Source: Flavobacterium sp. KS-LB2 (GTDB lineage Bacteria; Bacteroidota; Bacteroidia; Flavobacteriales; Flavobacteriaceae). From it: DNA of 64,000 bases. Below the pieces are notes generated by a model that worked only from the letters and a program-made list of their open reading frames with translations, did no database searches and was not told where the DNA came from. A program made the position numbers and the translations under genes. Where the stretch lies: contig NZ_CP145904.1 of the NCBI RefSeq assembly GCF_036895565.1, forward strand, positions 62,001 to 126,000. The letters run 5' to 3'. Numbering within the stretch: the stretch's first letter is position 1; every line of letters starts with the position of its first letter. Of the stretch, positions 1-8,320 are shown piece after piece.

Positions 1-304
1 CCGGATGCAAAGCGATATCTAACAAACCACCTTGTCCGCGAGTGTACACTTTAGGTAGATTTTTAACGGCCGTTTTTTGTCCGTTTTTAATGTGATACAA
101 AGTGCCACTTTTTTCAGTAACCAATAGTGCTCCGTCTGGCAACCAAGTCATTCCCCACGGAATAGCTATATCTGTTGCCACAGTTTCTAAAGTGTAATTT
201 TGTACTTCGTCTTGGACAACTACATCATTCGGTTTGGTTTGTGCCTCACAATTAAGTGCAAGCATGGAGAATATAGAAAGCGAAATAAGTGCTATTTTTT
301 TCAT
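1..304 (-). CDS. PQQ-dependent sugar dehydrogenase, N-terminal part (cut by window edge)
   Basis: The minus-strand frame runs from an ATG at 302-304 off the left edge, about 101 codons. It opens with a lipoprotein-like signal (MKKIALISLSIFSMLALNC), so a lipid-anchored periplasmic protein is likely. The stretch IPWGMTWLPDGALLVTEKSG followed by GLLDIALHP is the hallmark start of the glucose/sorbosone dehydrogenase six-bladed propeller (GSDH), whose members oxidise aldose sugars using PQQ. The catalytic part lies outside the window, so substrate and completeness cannot be judged. It is transcribed away from the GH3 gene's terminator. Confidence 0.8.
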   Translation of the reverse strand, partial: MKKIALISLSIFSMLALNCEAQTKPNDVVVQDEVQNYTLETVATDIAIPWGMTWLPDGALLVTEKSGTLYHIKNGQKTAVKNLPKVYTRGQGGLLDIALHP

Positions 305-481
305 GATTTATGGTTTAATAAAAACTTTTTAAAGGTACTAAAAGCCAAATAAATATTGCTAGTTGGATTTAATTTTTACATCGAATTAACAAAATCAGTT
401 GTTCGAGCAGCATATTTGATTGTTTTTTTTAATCTAGAGTTCGGTTTTTTTCAAAAAGCAAAATTGAAAATAGTTGCAAAA

Positions 482-507
482 AAACCACCTAGCGAAGAGG
501 TGGTTTT
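482..507 (-). terminator. Rho-independent terminator of the GH3 gene
   Basis: AAACCACCT and AGGTGGTTT pair around a 7-nt loop, with A/T runs on both sides. The hairpin lies 15 bp past the GH3 stop codon and would end that minus-strand transcript before the sugar dehydrogenase gene. Confidence 0.75.
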
Positions 508-521
508 TCAGAATTTGTGCT

Positions 522-2852
522 TTATTTCTTGACACTATATTTGGCTGTTCTGGCATCTTGGATGACTCCTTTCCAGTTTAATCCGAATCCAAAATCATAT
601 ACATTTCCCACGGTGTCTTGGTACGGAATCATATCGTGAGGAACGTCTTCGAGTTGTTTTTCAACAGTAGACATATTGGCTGGCATTTGTAATGGCAGCA
701 ATCCTGAAGGCTCGGTTTTACCAGAAACAATATCTAGCAAAGCTTCAACTTGTACGCCAAATTCGCCCAAAATTACATCAACATTTTTTTCGAAATCACT
801 AAAAATCATCGGATTTGAAACCGATACAGCAACCAAAACGGGTTTGTCTTTCATTGCTTTTTTAGTATCCAAAATGGTATTTAAATCAGGATACGAACTG
901 GATTTACTAGTTTTATTTACATACGAACGGTTGTTGATAGTAGGGTCAATGACAGGATCACCAGCAGCAATACTTTGGGTTCTTGCATCTACGGCAGTGT
1001 AGTCGCTTAATTGCAAACTGATGGGCACATAACCATTTCCGCCAGCTTCTCTATCGGCTCTGCTGTATCCATTACTGATTGGGCTTTTGATGAAAACCAA
1101 AGCAAAATCAGCCTTGTTAGGGTCATCGGTTACCGTGTAGTATTTTTTAATTAATTCTAAATTAACAGGATATTCTGTTTTTTCAGGTGATGGTTGCCCA
1201 AAAAAGTTAACTCCTGCAGGCGTAGTGCGTTTTGGGATATAAACTGTTTTTCCTTTTGTAATTGGTAGCGTTTTGTTCTGGTTTTTGAGCAGTACCACTG
1301 ATTTTAATTGAGCATCATAACCGGCTTTCATAAATTCTGGTTTTCCAACAATAGCTTTGGTTTCGTTCGGATCTAAATAGGCATTTTCGAATAATCCCAC
1401 TCTAAAAATATTCAGAAGTAAACGAACTGCTGATTGCTCAAAACGTTTGCGCATAAAAGCTTCGCCTTGTTCTTTTATGCCCATTTGATAGGCTTCTAAA
1501 ACCGGTTTGATGTCGTTATTTCCTCCAAACTGATCAACTCCAGCCATAAGCACTTTGTAATGTCTTTCGGCCACAGTTAAGGATTCAACTCCCCAAGATT
1601 TTCCCGCAAACACATCTGGTTTTGGACCTTCATCAGCGGTAATGAGCCAGTCGGTACAAACCACGCCATCGTAGTTGTATTTGTCTCTCAGCAAATCGGT
1701 GATGATGTATTTGCTAAAACCGTTCCCCACATTCTCGCCATTTTTTTTATCTTGACCAAATGAGATCGTGTAGTAAGGCATCACTGCCGATGCTTTTTTG
1801 GTAGATCCGTTGAGTTGAAAAGCGCCTTCGGTAAAAGGTTTTAAGTGTGTTTCGAAATTATTTCCTGGATAGACTGCAAATTTTCCATAGGCAAAATGCG
1901 CATCGCGTCCCGCTTCTTCAGGACCGCCACTTGGCCAGTGTTTCACCATCGCATTTACACTTTGATGTCCCCAGCCATTATAGGTGTTAACCGCTTTTTT
2001 AGGAGTTTGAAATCCGTCAACATAGGCTCGTGCCATGTCGGTAGCCAGTTTTGGGTCTTCGCCAAAAGTACCTACAAATCGATTCCATCTTGGTTCTGTT
2101 GCCAAATCAATTTGAGGCGAAAGTGCCGTTGCTATTCCCATAGCTCGGTATTCTTGTGCAGCAATGTTTCCAAATTGAGCAGTGATAGCAGCGTCAAAAG
2201 TTGCTGCAAGCCCTAATTCTTCTGGCCATTGTGAGATGGCTCCGCCTGAACCTGCATTGTATTCGGCATCTTTATTGGCGCCGTTTCTAGGATCTGAGCT
2301 GTTGTTGGCAGGAATTCCCATTCCAATACCTTCAACTAAAGCTTGTATATTGTTGTTCCAAGTTGCAGCAACTGTTGGACTTTCAACAGAAGTCATCAAC
2401 ACATGACGTAAATTATCTTTGGTTAAAAATCCAATTTGCTGGTCAGACAAATCAGATGACTTTGCACCACTTTTTGAAAATGGTTTTCCGTTATAAGTTC
2501 CCGTAAACATTCCTGCTTCCTGTGCGGGAATAGCTTGATGCCTGCTGTACAACATTAATCCGGCCATTTGCTCGACTGTCATTTTAGCTGCAAGATCTTT
2601 GGCACGTTCCGCTACTGGTTTTCTCCAATCTTCATAAATATCTAATTTTCCATTCTTGTTGAGGTCCTTAAAAGCCAAGCCGTCTACTTGGATGATTTTA
2701 ATTCCTGATTTAGGCGAATAGCCTAATGTTTGACCGCCTTGGTTTTGAACAATGTTATGAGATTCTTTAGTGGTTTCGGTCCATTTGGATTGCGCCTTCA
2801 TTGATACAGTTAGTAACAATATAGACGGAAGGAGAAGAATTTTTGATTTCAT
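522..2852 (-). CDS. Glycoside hydrolase family 3 protein (beta-glucosidase type), exported
   Basis: This 776-aa protein has a signal peptide (about residues 1-20, ending MKAQ) and probably acts in the periplasm or at the cell surface. An EF-hand-like segment DLNKNGKLDIYEDWR follows, typical of one GH3 subgroup. The GH3 (alpha/beta)8 domain carries RWNRFVGTFGEDP and the substrate loop KHWPSGGPEEAGRDAHF. The nucleophile is probably Asp401 in VVCTDWL. The alpha/beta sandwich domain follows from about residue 520. The family removes terminal beta-glucosyl (or xylosyl) units; the exact sugar cannot be read here. It stands alone with its own terminator. A 17-bp site upstream is shared with the MFS gene at 14.5 kb. 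Confidence 0.93.
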   Translation of the reverse strand: MKSKILLLPSILLLTVSMKAQSKWTETTKESHNIVQNQGGQTLGYSPKSGIKIIQVDGLAFKDLNKNGKLDIYEDWRKPVAERAKDLAAKMTVEQMAGLMLYSRHQAIPAQEAGMFTGTYNGKPFSKSGAKSSDLSDQQIGFLTKDNLRHVLMTSVESPTVAATWNNNIQALVEGIGMGIPANNSSDPRNGANKDAEYNAGSGGAISQWPEELGLAATFDAAITAQFGNIAAQEYRAMGIATALSPQIDLATEPRWNRFVGTFGEDPKLATDMARAYVDGFQTPKKAVNTYNGWGHQSVNAMVKHWPSGGPEEAGRDAHFAYGKFAVYPGNNFETHLKPFTEGAFQLNGSTKKASAVMPYYTISFGQDKKNGENVGNGFSKYIITDLLRDKYNYDGVVCTDWLITADEGPKPDVFAGKSWGVESLTVAERHYKVLMAGVDQFGGNNDIKPVLEAYQMGIKEQGEAFMRKRFEQSAVRLLLNIFRVGLFENAYLDPNETKAIVGKPEFMKAGYDAQLKSVVLLKNQNKTLPITKGKTVYIPKRTTPAGVNFFGQPSPEKTEYPVNLELIKKYYTVTDDPNKADFALVFIKSPISNGYSRADREAGGNGYVPISLQLSDYTAVDARTQSIAAGDPVIDPTINNRSYVNKTSKSSSYPDLNTILDTKKAMKDKPVLVAVSVSNPMIFSDFEKNVDVILGEFGVQVEALLDIVSGKTEPSGLLPLQMPANMSTVEKQLEDVPHDMIPYQDTVGNVYDFGFGLNWKGVIQDARTAKYSVKK

Positions 2853-2891
2853 GATGGTTTATTTATCAGTGTAATAGCATTTTATAGTTTC

Positions 2892-2899
2892 CAAATGTA
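2892..2899 (-). promoter_or_regulatory. Candidate -7 element for the GH3 gene
   Basis: On the minus strand this reads TACATTTG, matching the Bacteroidota -7 consensus TAnnTTTG, about 40 bp before the GH3 ATG. No clear TTG is found at the expected -33 distance, so the assignment rests on the -7 match alone. Confidence 0.4.
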
Positions 2900-2908
2900 A
2901 AAAATAAT

Positions 2909-2925
2909 TGTGTTATTTCGACACA
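2909..2925. promoter_or_regulatory. Putative operator, copy A of a 17-bp shared site
   Basis: TGTGTTATTTCGACACA has TGTGT/ACACA arms around a 7-bp core and lies 57 bp upstream of the GH3 start. A copy with 16 of 17 identical bases (14412-14428) lies 54 bp upstream of the MFS transporter. The common position suggests a binding site for one regulator. The regulator is unknown. Confidence 0.5.
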
Positions 2926-3002
2926 TTGAAAAATTATTTTTTGGTTATTCTGATATGATGTAAAAACTAAATTAATTATTGCCTACCAAGAGTCGAATTG
3001 TG

Positions 3003-3035
3003 TTGAGGATTTATGTTTTTTTTTGTTTAACTTTG
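3003..3035 (+). promoter_or_regulatory. Candidate promoter for the DUF2452 gene
   Basis: TTG (3003-3005), a 22-bp spacer and TAACTTTG (3028-3035) fit the flavobacterial TTG-N17-23-TAnnTTTG pattern. It lies about 190 bp before the gene start, giving a long leader. The rest of the 373-bp gap from 2853 to 3225 shows only AT-rich sequence and the GH3 control sites. Confidence 0.5.
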
Positions 3036-3225
3036 CGTTAAAATATTTAAACAAAATATTCGTTTTTTAAATTTGGGAATCAGCTTTTGCTTAGAACAAT
3101 AATTTGGTAACCAAAGAATAGTTTTGAACGAATAAATATTTTGAATTCATTTTGGAAAAAATATAGATGAAACAAATAGGTATTAATTACTCGTGGTTAA
3201 TTATCTTAAAATAGAAAAAAAGCAA

Positions 3226-3645
3226 ATGGAAAATAAAAAACCAGATAATGTTGTATACACCGTCGAAGCAGGATATAACGCTAATGTTTTGCCTTACGCA
3301 ACGGGAGTTGGAGCACCTGTAATTAGAGTTGATGACGTGGTTTCCTGGAAAAGCAGGGGAATTGATAATGTAAATAAAGAGCTAGGAAATAAATTTAATG
3401 AACTCAAGCTTCAATACGAAAAATTAATGCAAGAATACGAATGGAATGAATTAGTGTATAGCGCTAAATTTTCATTTGAACCCGTTATTGGCGAAATCTA
3501 TCATTTGTACAGAGATGCTGAAGGGGTAAACTTTCTTTCGTTAATAGGTCCGAACGAATGGAATAAAGAACACATTGGTACTTTTAAATTAAATAGTGAT
3601 AAAAAATGGATTCTCTTGAATGCACAAGATTCGCAGTTGTACTAA
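3226..3645 (+). CDS. DUF2452 domain-containing protein
   Basis: This small soluble protein has about 139 residues. The segment YTVEAGYNANVLPYATGVGA, followed by the C-terminal FLSLIGPNEWN...GTFKLNSDKKW part, matches DUF2452, a family of unknown function common in Flavobacteria. The ATG at 3226 is preferred over an in-frame GTG at 3193 because the conserved sequence begins with MENKKPDN and the A-rich stretch before it is typical of leaders in this phylum. A short predicted helix (about residues 50-75) lies mid-protein. No operon partner is obvious; the next gene on this strand starts 138 bp on. Confidence 0.8.
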   Translation: MENKKPDNVVYTVEAGYNANVLPYATGVGAPVIRVDDVVSWKSRGIDNVNKELGNKFNELKLQYEKLMQEYEWNELVYSAKFSFEPVIGEIYHLYRDAEGVNFLSLIGPNEWNKEHIGTFKLNSDKKWILLNAQDSQLY

Positions 3646-3709
3646 TCTAAAATAACCGAAAATATTGTTTTCAATTTGATCAAAAATTATATTAAAATTT
3701 TGTATTATT

Positions 3710-3717
3710 TATGTTTG
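3710..3717 (+). promoter_or_regulatory. Candidate -7 element for the Crp/Fnr gene
   Basis: TATGTTTG matches TAnnTTTG and lies about 66 bp before the Crp/Fnr start. No TTG is seen at the right distance upstream. Confidence 0.35.
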
Positions 3718-3783
3718 CGATTGTAAAGGTTTTTTAATCGTTCTCTTAATTTGTATTTTTATCAGATATTAATAAAAGAACTT

Positions 3784-4347
3784 ATGGAAGCAGTTTTAAG
3801 GCAACAAATTGAGAAAATTGTACCATTAACCGATGATGAATTTAGATTCGTATTGTCCCACTTTTCGGTAGGTAACTATAAAAAACATCAATACATTGTG
3901 CAGCAGGAAAATTCTGTTCCGTATGTTTATTTTGTTGTAAAAGGATTTTTGAAATCTTTTTACATAGACAAATCAGGTAAGAATCATATCCTGCAATTCG
4001 CCATGAAAGATTGGTGGATTACTGATAATCAAGGTTTCTATAATAACCAGAATGCTACGCTCAACATTGACTGTTTAGAAGATACACAAACCTATTATAT
4101 CACTCTTGAGAACAGAGAAAAATTGTGTGCCGAATTACAGAAAATGGAATTCTTCTTTTTGCAAAAAATGACTGCCGGAAATATTGCGCTTCAAAACCGA
4201 ATTCTATCATTAATGAGTAAGAACTCCCAGGAAAGATACCTACAATTTATTCAGTTGTATCCAGACTTGATTCAGCGCCTTCCTAAAACTTTAGTCGCAT
4301 CTTATCTTGGTATTTCAAGAGAAACATTAAGCCGGTTGTCGCATTGA
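3784..4347 (+). CDS. Crp/Fnr family transcriptional regulator
   Basis: The 187-aa protein has an N-terminal cyclic-nucleotide-binding-like domain (about residues 10-125: YVYFVVKGFLKSFYIDKSGK, then the hydrophobic barrel). A dimerisation helix follows. A short C-terminal helix-turn-helix ends with YLGISRETLSRL only two residues before the stop, as is usual for this Bacteroidota subgroup. No Fnr-type Cys cluster is seen, and the ligand is unknown. The ATG at 3784 gives the usual N-terminus; a longer TTG start at 3751 is unlikely. A CRP-like palindrome begins on the base after the stop codon, upstream of the reductase gene, which suggests control of that gene. Confidence 0.88.
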   Translation: MEAVLRQQIEKIVPLTDDEFRFVLSHFSVGNYKKHQYIVQQENSVPYVYFVVKGFLKSFYIDKSGKNHILQFAMKDWWITDNQGFYNNQNATLNIDCLEDTQTYYITLENREKLCAELQKMEFFFLQKMTAGNIALQNRILSLMSKNSQERYLQFIQLYPDLIQRLPKTLVASYLGISRETLSRLSH

Positions 4348-4363
4348 TGTGATATAGGTCACA
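4348..4363. promoter_or_regulatory. CRP/FNR-type operator palindrome
   Basis: TGTGATATAGGTCACA has perfect 5-bp arms TGTGA/TCACA with a 6-bp spacer, the classic form of a CRP-family site. It lies between the Crp/Fnr gene and the reductase gene, 77 bp before the reductase start. Direct repeats TTGTCGCATT at 4336-4345 and 4395-4404 flank it. Confidence 0.6.
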
Positions 4364-4440
4364 AATTATATGTGCGCTATGTCCTGTATAGTCTTTGTCG
4401 CATTCCCGAAATTTGTATTTTATAATTTTAAAATACAAAC

Positions 4441-5508
4441 ATGGAAAATATAGCGTTAGTAGTTGGAGCAACCGGAATAACGGGAAGTAATCTCGCAGAA
4501 AAACTTATTGCTAAAGGCTGGACCACTTTCGGTTTAGCCAGAAACCCACGAAAAGATATAGAAAACCTTAAGCCAGTTGCTGCAGACCTTTTGGATTTGG
4601 AGCATTTAAAGACCGCTTTAAAAGACGTTTTTCCCACACACATTTACATTACAACTTGGATGCGTCAGGATTCTGAAGCCGAAAATATTCGGGTGAATAG
4701 CTTGATGATCAGAAACCTTCTGGAGGCATTATCTGCTAAAAAATCTGTGAAACACGTAGCACTTGTTACAGGACTGAAACATTATCTTGGACCTTTTGAG
4801 GCTTACGCTAAAGAAGGATTTTTGCCCGAAACACCGCTTAGGGAAGAGCAGCCACGTCTAGATTTAGAGAATTTTTATTATGCTCAAGAAGATGAGGTTT
4901 ATGCCGCTGCATCGCGAGATGGTTTTACATGGAGCATTCACCGCCCGCATACGGTTATAGGAAAAGCGGTAGGAAACTTAATGAATCTGGGAACTACGCT
5001 TGCGGTATTTGCCATTATTTGTAAAGAAACAGGAAAGCCATTTCAGTGGCCGGGTTCAGCAGCGCAATGGAATGGACTTTCAGATGTTACAGATGCCAGA
5101 GTATTGGCTGAACATTTAATATGGGCTTCCACTACAGAAGCGGCTCGTAACGAAGCGTTCAACGTGGTCAATGGAGATTTCTTTCGTTGGAAATGGTTGT
5201 GGAATAAATTAGCGGAATCGTTCGGAATTGAGGCAATCGGTTTTGATGGTACGATTCATCCTCTTGAAGAACAAATGAGTGAAGATGCTACAATTTGGAA
5301 AAAAATAGCCTCCGAAAATGGATTGCAAGAATCCGATTTAAACCAGTTAGCCTCACCATGGCATACTGATCTTGATTTGGGCCGACCAATAGAAGTGATG
5401 ACGGATATGTCTAAAAGCAGGAAACTCGGCTTTACTGTTTTTCAAAGTACGGAAGATTCCTTTTATGATTTGTTTGAGCAGCTTCGAAAGGATCGATTAA
5501 TTCCATAG
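4441..5508 (+). CDS. SDR family NAD(P)H reductase, PRISE type (progesterone 5-beta-reductase-like)
   Basis: This 355-aa Rossmann protein has the nucleotide-binding loop GATGITG at residues 9-15. The extended-SDR pattern of the PRISE group (progesterone 5-beta-reductase / iridoid synthase-like) is visible in ALVTGLKHYLGPFE, in ENFYYAQED, which holds the catalytic Tyr, and in WSIHRPHTVIG. These enzymes reduce the C=C bond of activated enones with NADPH; the natural bacterial substrate is generally unknown. It follows the Crp/Fnr gene by 93 bp with the CRP-like site between them, and a strong terminator closes the transcript. The start is unambiguous. Confidence 0.85.
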   Translation: MENIALVVGATGITGSNLAEKLIAKGWTTFGLARNPRKDIENLKPVAADLLDLEHLKTALKDVFPTHIYITTWMRQDSEAENIRVNSLMIRNLLEALSAKKSVKHVALVTGLKHYLGPFEAYAKEGFLPETPLREEQPRLDLENFYYAQEDEVYAAASRDGFTWSIHRPHTVIGKAVGNLMNLGTTLAVFAIICKETGKPFQWPGSAAQWNGLSDVTDARVLAEHLIWASTTEAARNEAFNVVNGDFFRWKWLWNKLAESFGIEAIGFDGTIHPLEEQMSEDATIWKKIASENGLQESDLNQLASPWHTDLDLGRPIEVMTDMSKSRKLGFTVFQSTEDSFYDLFEQLRKDRLIP

Positions 5509-5543
5509 AGGTTTCATAAGGATTTTCCTAAAATAGTCTCATA

Positions 5544-5583
5544 AAAATAGGGTTTCAAGTTGTGTTTGTTGAAGCCCTATTTT
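5544..5583. terminator. Bidirectional terminator
   Basis: AAAATAGGG-T-TTCAA pairs with TTGAA-G-CCCTATTTT across a 10-nt loop. It sits between the convergent reductase and Dabb genes and can serve both. Confidence 0.8.
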
Positions 5584-5612
5584 ATTTTTACCATAGTTAA
5601 AACTTGCTATAG

Positions 5613-6002
5613 CTATATACTCAAAGTATCATAGACAACAACTTTTTCCCATAAATGAGCGCATTTCTTGATGAATTCTTGATGAATAGGATGATCTTGA
5701 TATATTTTTTGGTCGGTTTCATTGTCAAAAAACAACAGTTCCGAAACGTCCCATGAAGTGTCTACTACATCCCGTTTTTCAGTTGATGCCAAAGTTCCTA
5801 CATGAATTTGACGCACAGTAGGAATGGATGCCAACTTTTTTAAACCAGCAATGAGTTCTTTTTTATCTGCTTCAGATTCTGGATTTTTTAGCCAAAAGTA
5901 TACTTGGTGCAGTAGTGATTTTTTTGGTGCAGGTATTTTAAATCCCATAAGACTGGCTATTCCTATTAAAGCCGCGGAACCAATAAATTTTCTTCGTATC
6001 AT
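5613..6002 (-). CDS. Dabb family (stress-responsive A/B barrel) protein with export signal
   Basis: The protein has 129 residues. The N-terminus MIRRKFIGSAALIGIASL resembles a signal or anchor with an RR pair, so Tat export is possible. The rest fits the dimeric alpha/beta-barrel Dabb domain: LLHQVYFWLKNPESEADK, then LASIPTVRQIHVG and a final HLWEKVVVYDTL. Dabb proteins form small ferredoxin-like dimers, and their biochemical role is mostly undefined. It is a single gene convergent with the reductase and is the last chromosomal gene before the tRNA-linked island. Confidence 0.85.
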   Translation of the reverse strand: MIRRKFIGSAALIGIASLMGFKIPAPKKSLLHQVYFWLKNPESEADKKELIAGLKKLASIPTVRQIHVGTLASTEKRDVVDTSWDVSELLFFDNETDQKIYQDHPIHQEFIKKCAHLWEKVVVYDTLSI

Positions 6003-6115
6003 ACGTTCATTTCTTTACGAAGTGAAAATTAAGAAATAAAATGCAGAATACTTCCTTATTTAAGGCGAAAAGTATCATGAAGTTAATTTGCGTATGCACT
6101 AATTCAAAAACAGCT

Positions 6116-6180
6116 TTAGAACAAAAAAGACCTTATATTGCTGTAAAGTCTTTTTAAAAAGATTCCCTTTGGGCTCAAGG
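6116..6180 (-). repeat. Decayed tRNA-Asn 3' end plus terminator (attR-like)
   Basis: This 65-bp stretch aligns with 10117-10183, a constant offset of about 4001 bp. It copies the terminator hairpin after tRNA-Asn and the first bases of the tRNA 3' end, through the GGGCTC of the T-arm, with scattered mismatches and small gaps. No complete tRNA can be folded here. It fits an old attachment-site duplicate at the far end of an island that inserted at the tRNA 3' end. Confidence 0.6.
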
Positions 6181-6262
6181 AAAGAATATGTAAAGTTTAC
6201 TTTTTTGTTTTTAAATTTTATGCCTCAAGTAATATTATATCGTGTTCAAAATATTTAAAAAA

Positions 6263-7171
6263 CTATAATATAGCTTGTTTAATTAAACTCATTAGGTACT
6301 CTAAATTCATTGTGCTGTTTACGATGGTTTCATAATCGCCATTTCCCCAATGTCCAGTTTTTGATACATCTTTCATTAATCCTTTTGGGTCGTCCAATTG
6401 CCCTTTTTTCAGATTAATAAAAATCTTGAGCCCTTTTTTCAGTATAATAATATCTGCAATATTTTTATTTTTTTTAAAAGCGATATATAGTTTTTTGGGA
6501 ACAATTTCAATATCATCGGATAAGTTTAAAATAGCATTTTTGTACCATTCATACAATTCTGTAACTTCCTCCAAAGAACTATTTAAATGATCTTCTTCCG
6601 TATATACCTTGATTTCAGCTGTGACTGCTTGTATGATACTATTTTGTTTACTTAAGGGTTTGATACTCTCAGCTGATTTAGTTTTCTTGATTGGGTTGAT
6701 GCTGATTAAATCATTTTCATATCGTTTTATTTCCCAAAGTTCAATGGCGATATCTTTAAAGTTTGTTGCTAGTCGTTGATTTTCAGTGAAACTTGGCGAG
6801 ACAAATACGACTCTTGTTTGTGACCAATCTATAGCTTTACTATGAATGGTTTTATGAAGTGTTTCGTTATAGGACAAAACAAAATCAGCTTTATTTTCAA
6901 GCATTAAACTCAAATAGGTAAAACCTTGATCGACTACGCTTGTGCTTTTATCTCGTTTGTATTCAATTATTACAAAAGCTTTTGATTGCGCGTCATAGCC
7001 CAAAGTATCAATACGCTTGCCTTTGATGAAAAATTCAGACTTCACCATTTCTAAACCCATCAATTCTGGAAGATTATTTTCAACTAACGCTTGAATTTCT
7101 CGCTCCAATTTAAAAGGTTTTTCTTTTAATAGACTAAGATTATTCGTTTTTGTGATTTGGAAAAGATTCAT
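6263..7171 (-). CDS. Predicted PD-(D/E)XK nuclease with C-terminal DUF5655 domain
   Basis: The protein has 302 residues. The N-terminal half has the NucS/DUF91-like pattern: a helix LEREIQALVENNLPELMG, then Asp55 (RIDTLGYD), Glu70-x-Lys72 (IIEYKRDKS) and Gln82, a complete PD-(D/E)XK active-site set. A linker (about 150-215) leads to a DUF5655 domain ending in SKTGHWGNGDYETIV, found in many nuclease-like proteins. The activity is inferred as DNA cleavage or processing. It lies 39 bp downstream of the truncated methyltransferase on the same strand. If it were that enzyme's toxic partner, loss of the methyltransferase should be harmful, so it may have another role or be inactive. Confidence 0.72.
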   Translation of the reverse strand: MNLFQITKTNNLSLLKEKPFKLEREIQALVENNLPELMGLEMVKSEFFIKGKRIDTLGYDAQSKAFVIIEYKRDKSTSVVDQGFTYLSLMLENKADFVLSYNETLHKTIHSKAIDWSQTRVVFVSPSFTENQRLATNFKDIAIELWEIKRYENDLISINPIKKTKSAESIKPLSKQNSIIQAVTAEIKVYTEEDHLNSSLEEVTELYEWYKNAILNLSDDIEIVPKKLYIAFKKNKNIADIIILKKGLKIFINLKKGQLDDPKGLMKDVSKTGHWGNGDYETIVNSTMNLEYLMSLIKQAIL

Positions 7172-7210
7172 TTTTTTTGAATTGAATTTATTTTTTAAAG
7201 TAAAGACTTA

Positions 7211-8320
7211 TCATTCTTTTAAAAAAATATTTTCTAAAAAAGTTACTACTGGTAAATAATTAACTGATTTTAAATTGTATTCCTCACTATATTCCTTTAT
7301 CCATTTTTTGAGATTAGATTTTACATTTATAGTAATGTCTTCCTTAAAATTATCTTTTAATTTTATTTCAAAATAATAGTCAGTTTTAGAGTTCTCTTTT
7401 CCTTCAATTTTAGATTTGTGTTTGTGCGCAATGGATGCAATGTCTCCACAAAAAGAGGTTAGATAAAATGCCTTTGTTCTACCGCCAGAGTAGATTACTA
7501 ATTTCTTGGCATTGTGTAAATCATATGGAAATTCTAAAAAATTATTTTGCTTATCAGTTGAGTGAAAATAAAAGGTGTTCGTTTTAGTAAGTGTTACTAA
7601 ATCTTTACTTCTGGTATATCCTAAAACAACTTTTTCCTTAGGTTTAGGTTCAACCTCTAAGTACGTTTGAAATTGTTTTTTATTCTCAAAGCCATTAATT
7701 TTTTTGCGATATGTTTCTGCAATTTCGGGATTTTCAATTTCTAATTTTCGGGCTTTACTAATTTCTAAAAATTCCGTTTCCATGTCTATCCCTAAATAAC
7801 GTCGATTAGCTAGGTTGGCAGCAATTCCAGTTGTAGAGCTTCCTGCAAAAGGGTCAAGTATCCAAGCATTAGGTTGTGTGGAAGCCAGAATAATACGAGT
7901 CAAAACAGCAAGTGGTTTTTGAGTAGGGTGTTTGCTACATGATTTTTCCCAACCTGCAATGGCTGGCAATTTCCAAACATCTTTCATTTGTTTATTGCCG
8001 TTTAGTTTTTTCATTAACTCATAATTGTAATAATGTGGTACTTTCTCTTTTTTACGAGCCCAAATGATTAATTCGGCAGAATGAGTAAAAAAACGACACG
8101 AAAAATTAGGTGGTGGATTGTTCTTTTCCCAAGTAATCACATTAAGAATTTTGAAATCCAATTCTTGTAAGATTTGTCCAATAGAGAAAATATTATGATA
8201 GGTGCCACTTATCCAAATAGTACCGTTGTCTTTTAGTTTTTCACGCACCTTAGTAAGCCAGTTGCGATTGAAGTCATTGATGAAATCAAAACCCTCTGAT
8301 TTGTCCCAATTGCCTTTGTT
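7211..8320 (-). pseudogene. DNA adenine/cytosine-N4 methyltransferase, 5'-truncated (DPPY motif missing)
   Basis: From a GTG at 8248 the frame gives 345 aa. The same frame continues upstream to about 8320 with family-like sequence (KGNWDKSEGFDFINDFNRNW), then hits a stop at 8327-8329. The preserved part has GTIWISGTYHNIFSIGQIL, HPTQKPLAVLTRII and motif I as DPFAGSSTTGIAA, the order of a beta-class N6A/N4C methyltransferase. In that class the catalytic DPPY motif precedes this segment, and it is absent here. The enzyme therefore looks inactive. A C-terminal extension of about 160 residues has no recognised domain. The cut end faces the DpnI module. Confidence 0.75.

Noticed and set aside
1845..2216. 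Plus-strand frame inside the GH3 gene as a gene
   Set aside because: It is antisense to a well-conserved coding region, has no recognisable domain and no start context. Similar antisense frames inside the TonB receptor, mfd and suf genes were dropped for the same reason.
6120..6190. A second tRNA gene at the left island end
   Set aside because: Only the terminator and about 20 bp of the tRNA 3' side are present, with gaps. No D-arm or anticodon arm can be folded.
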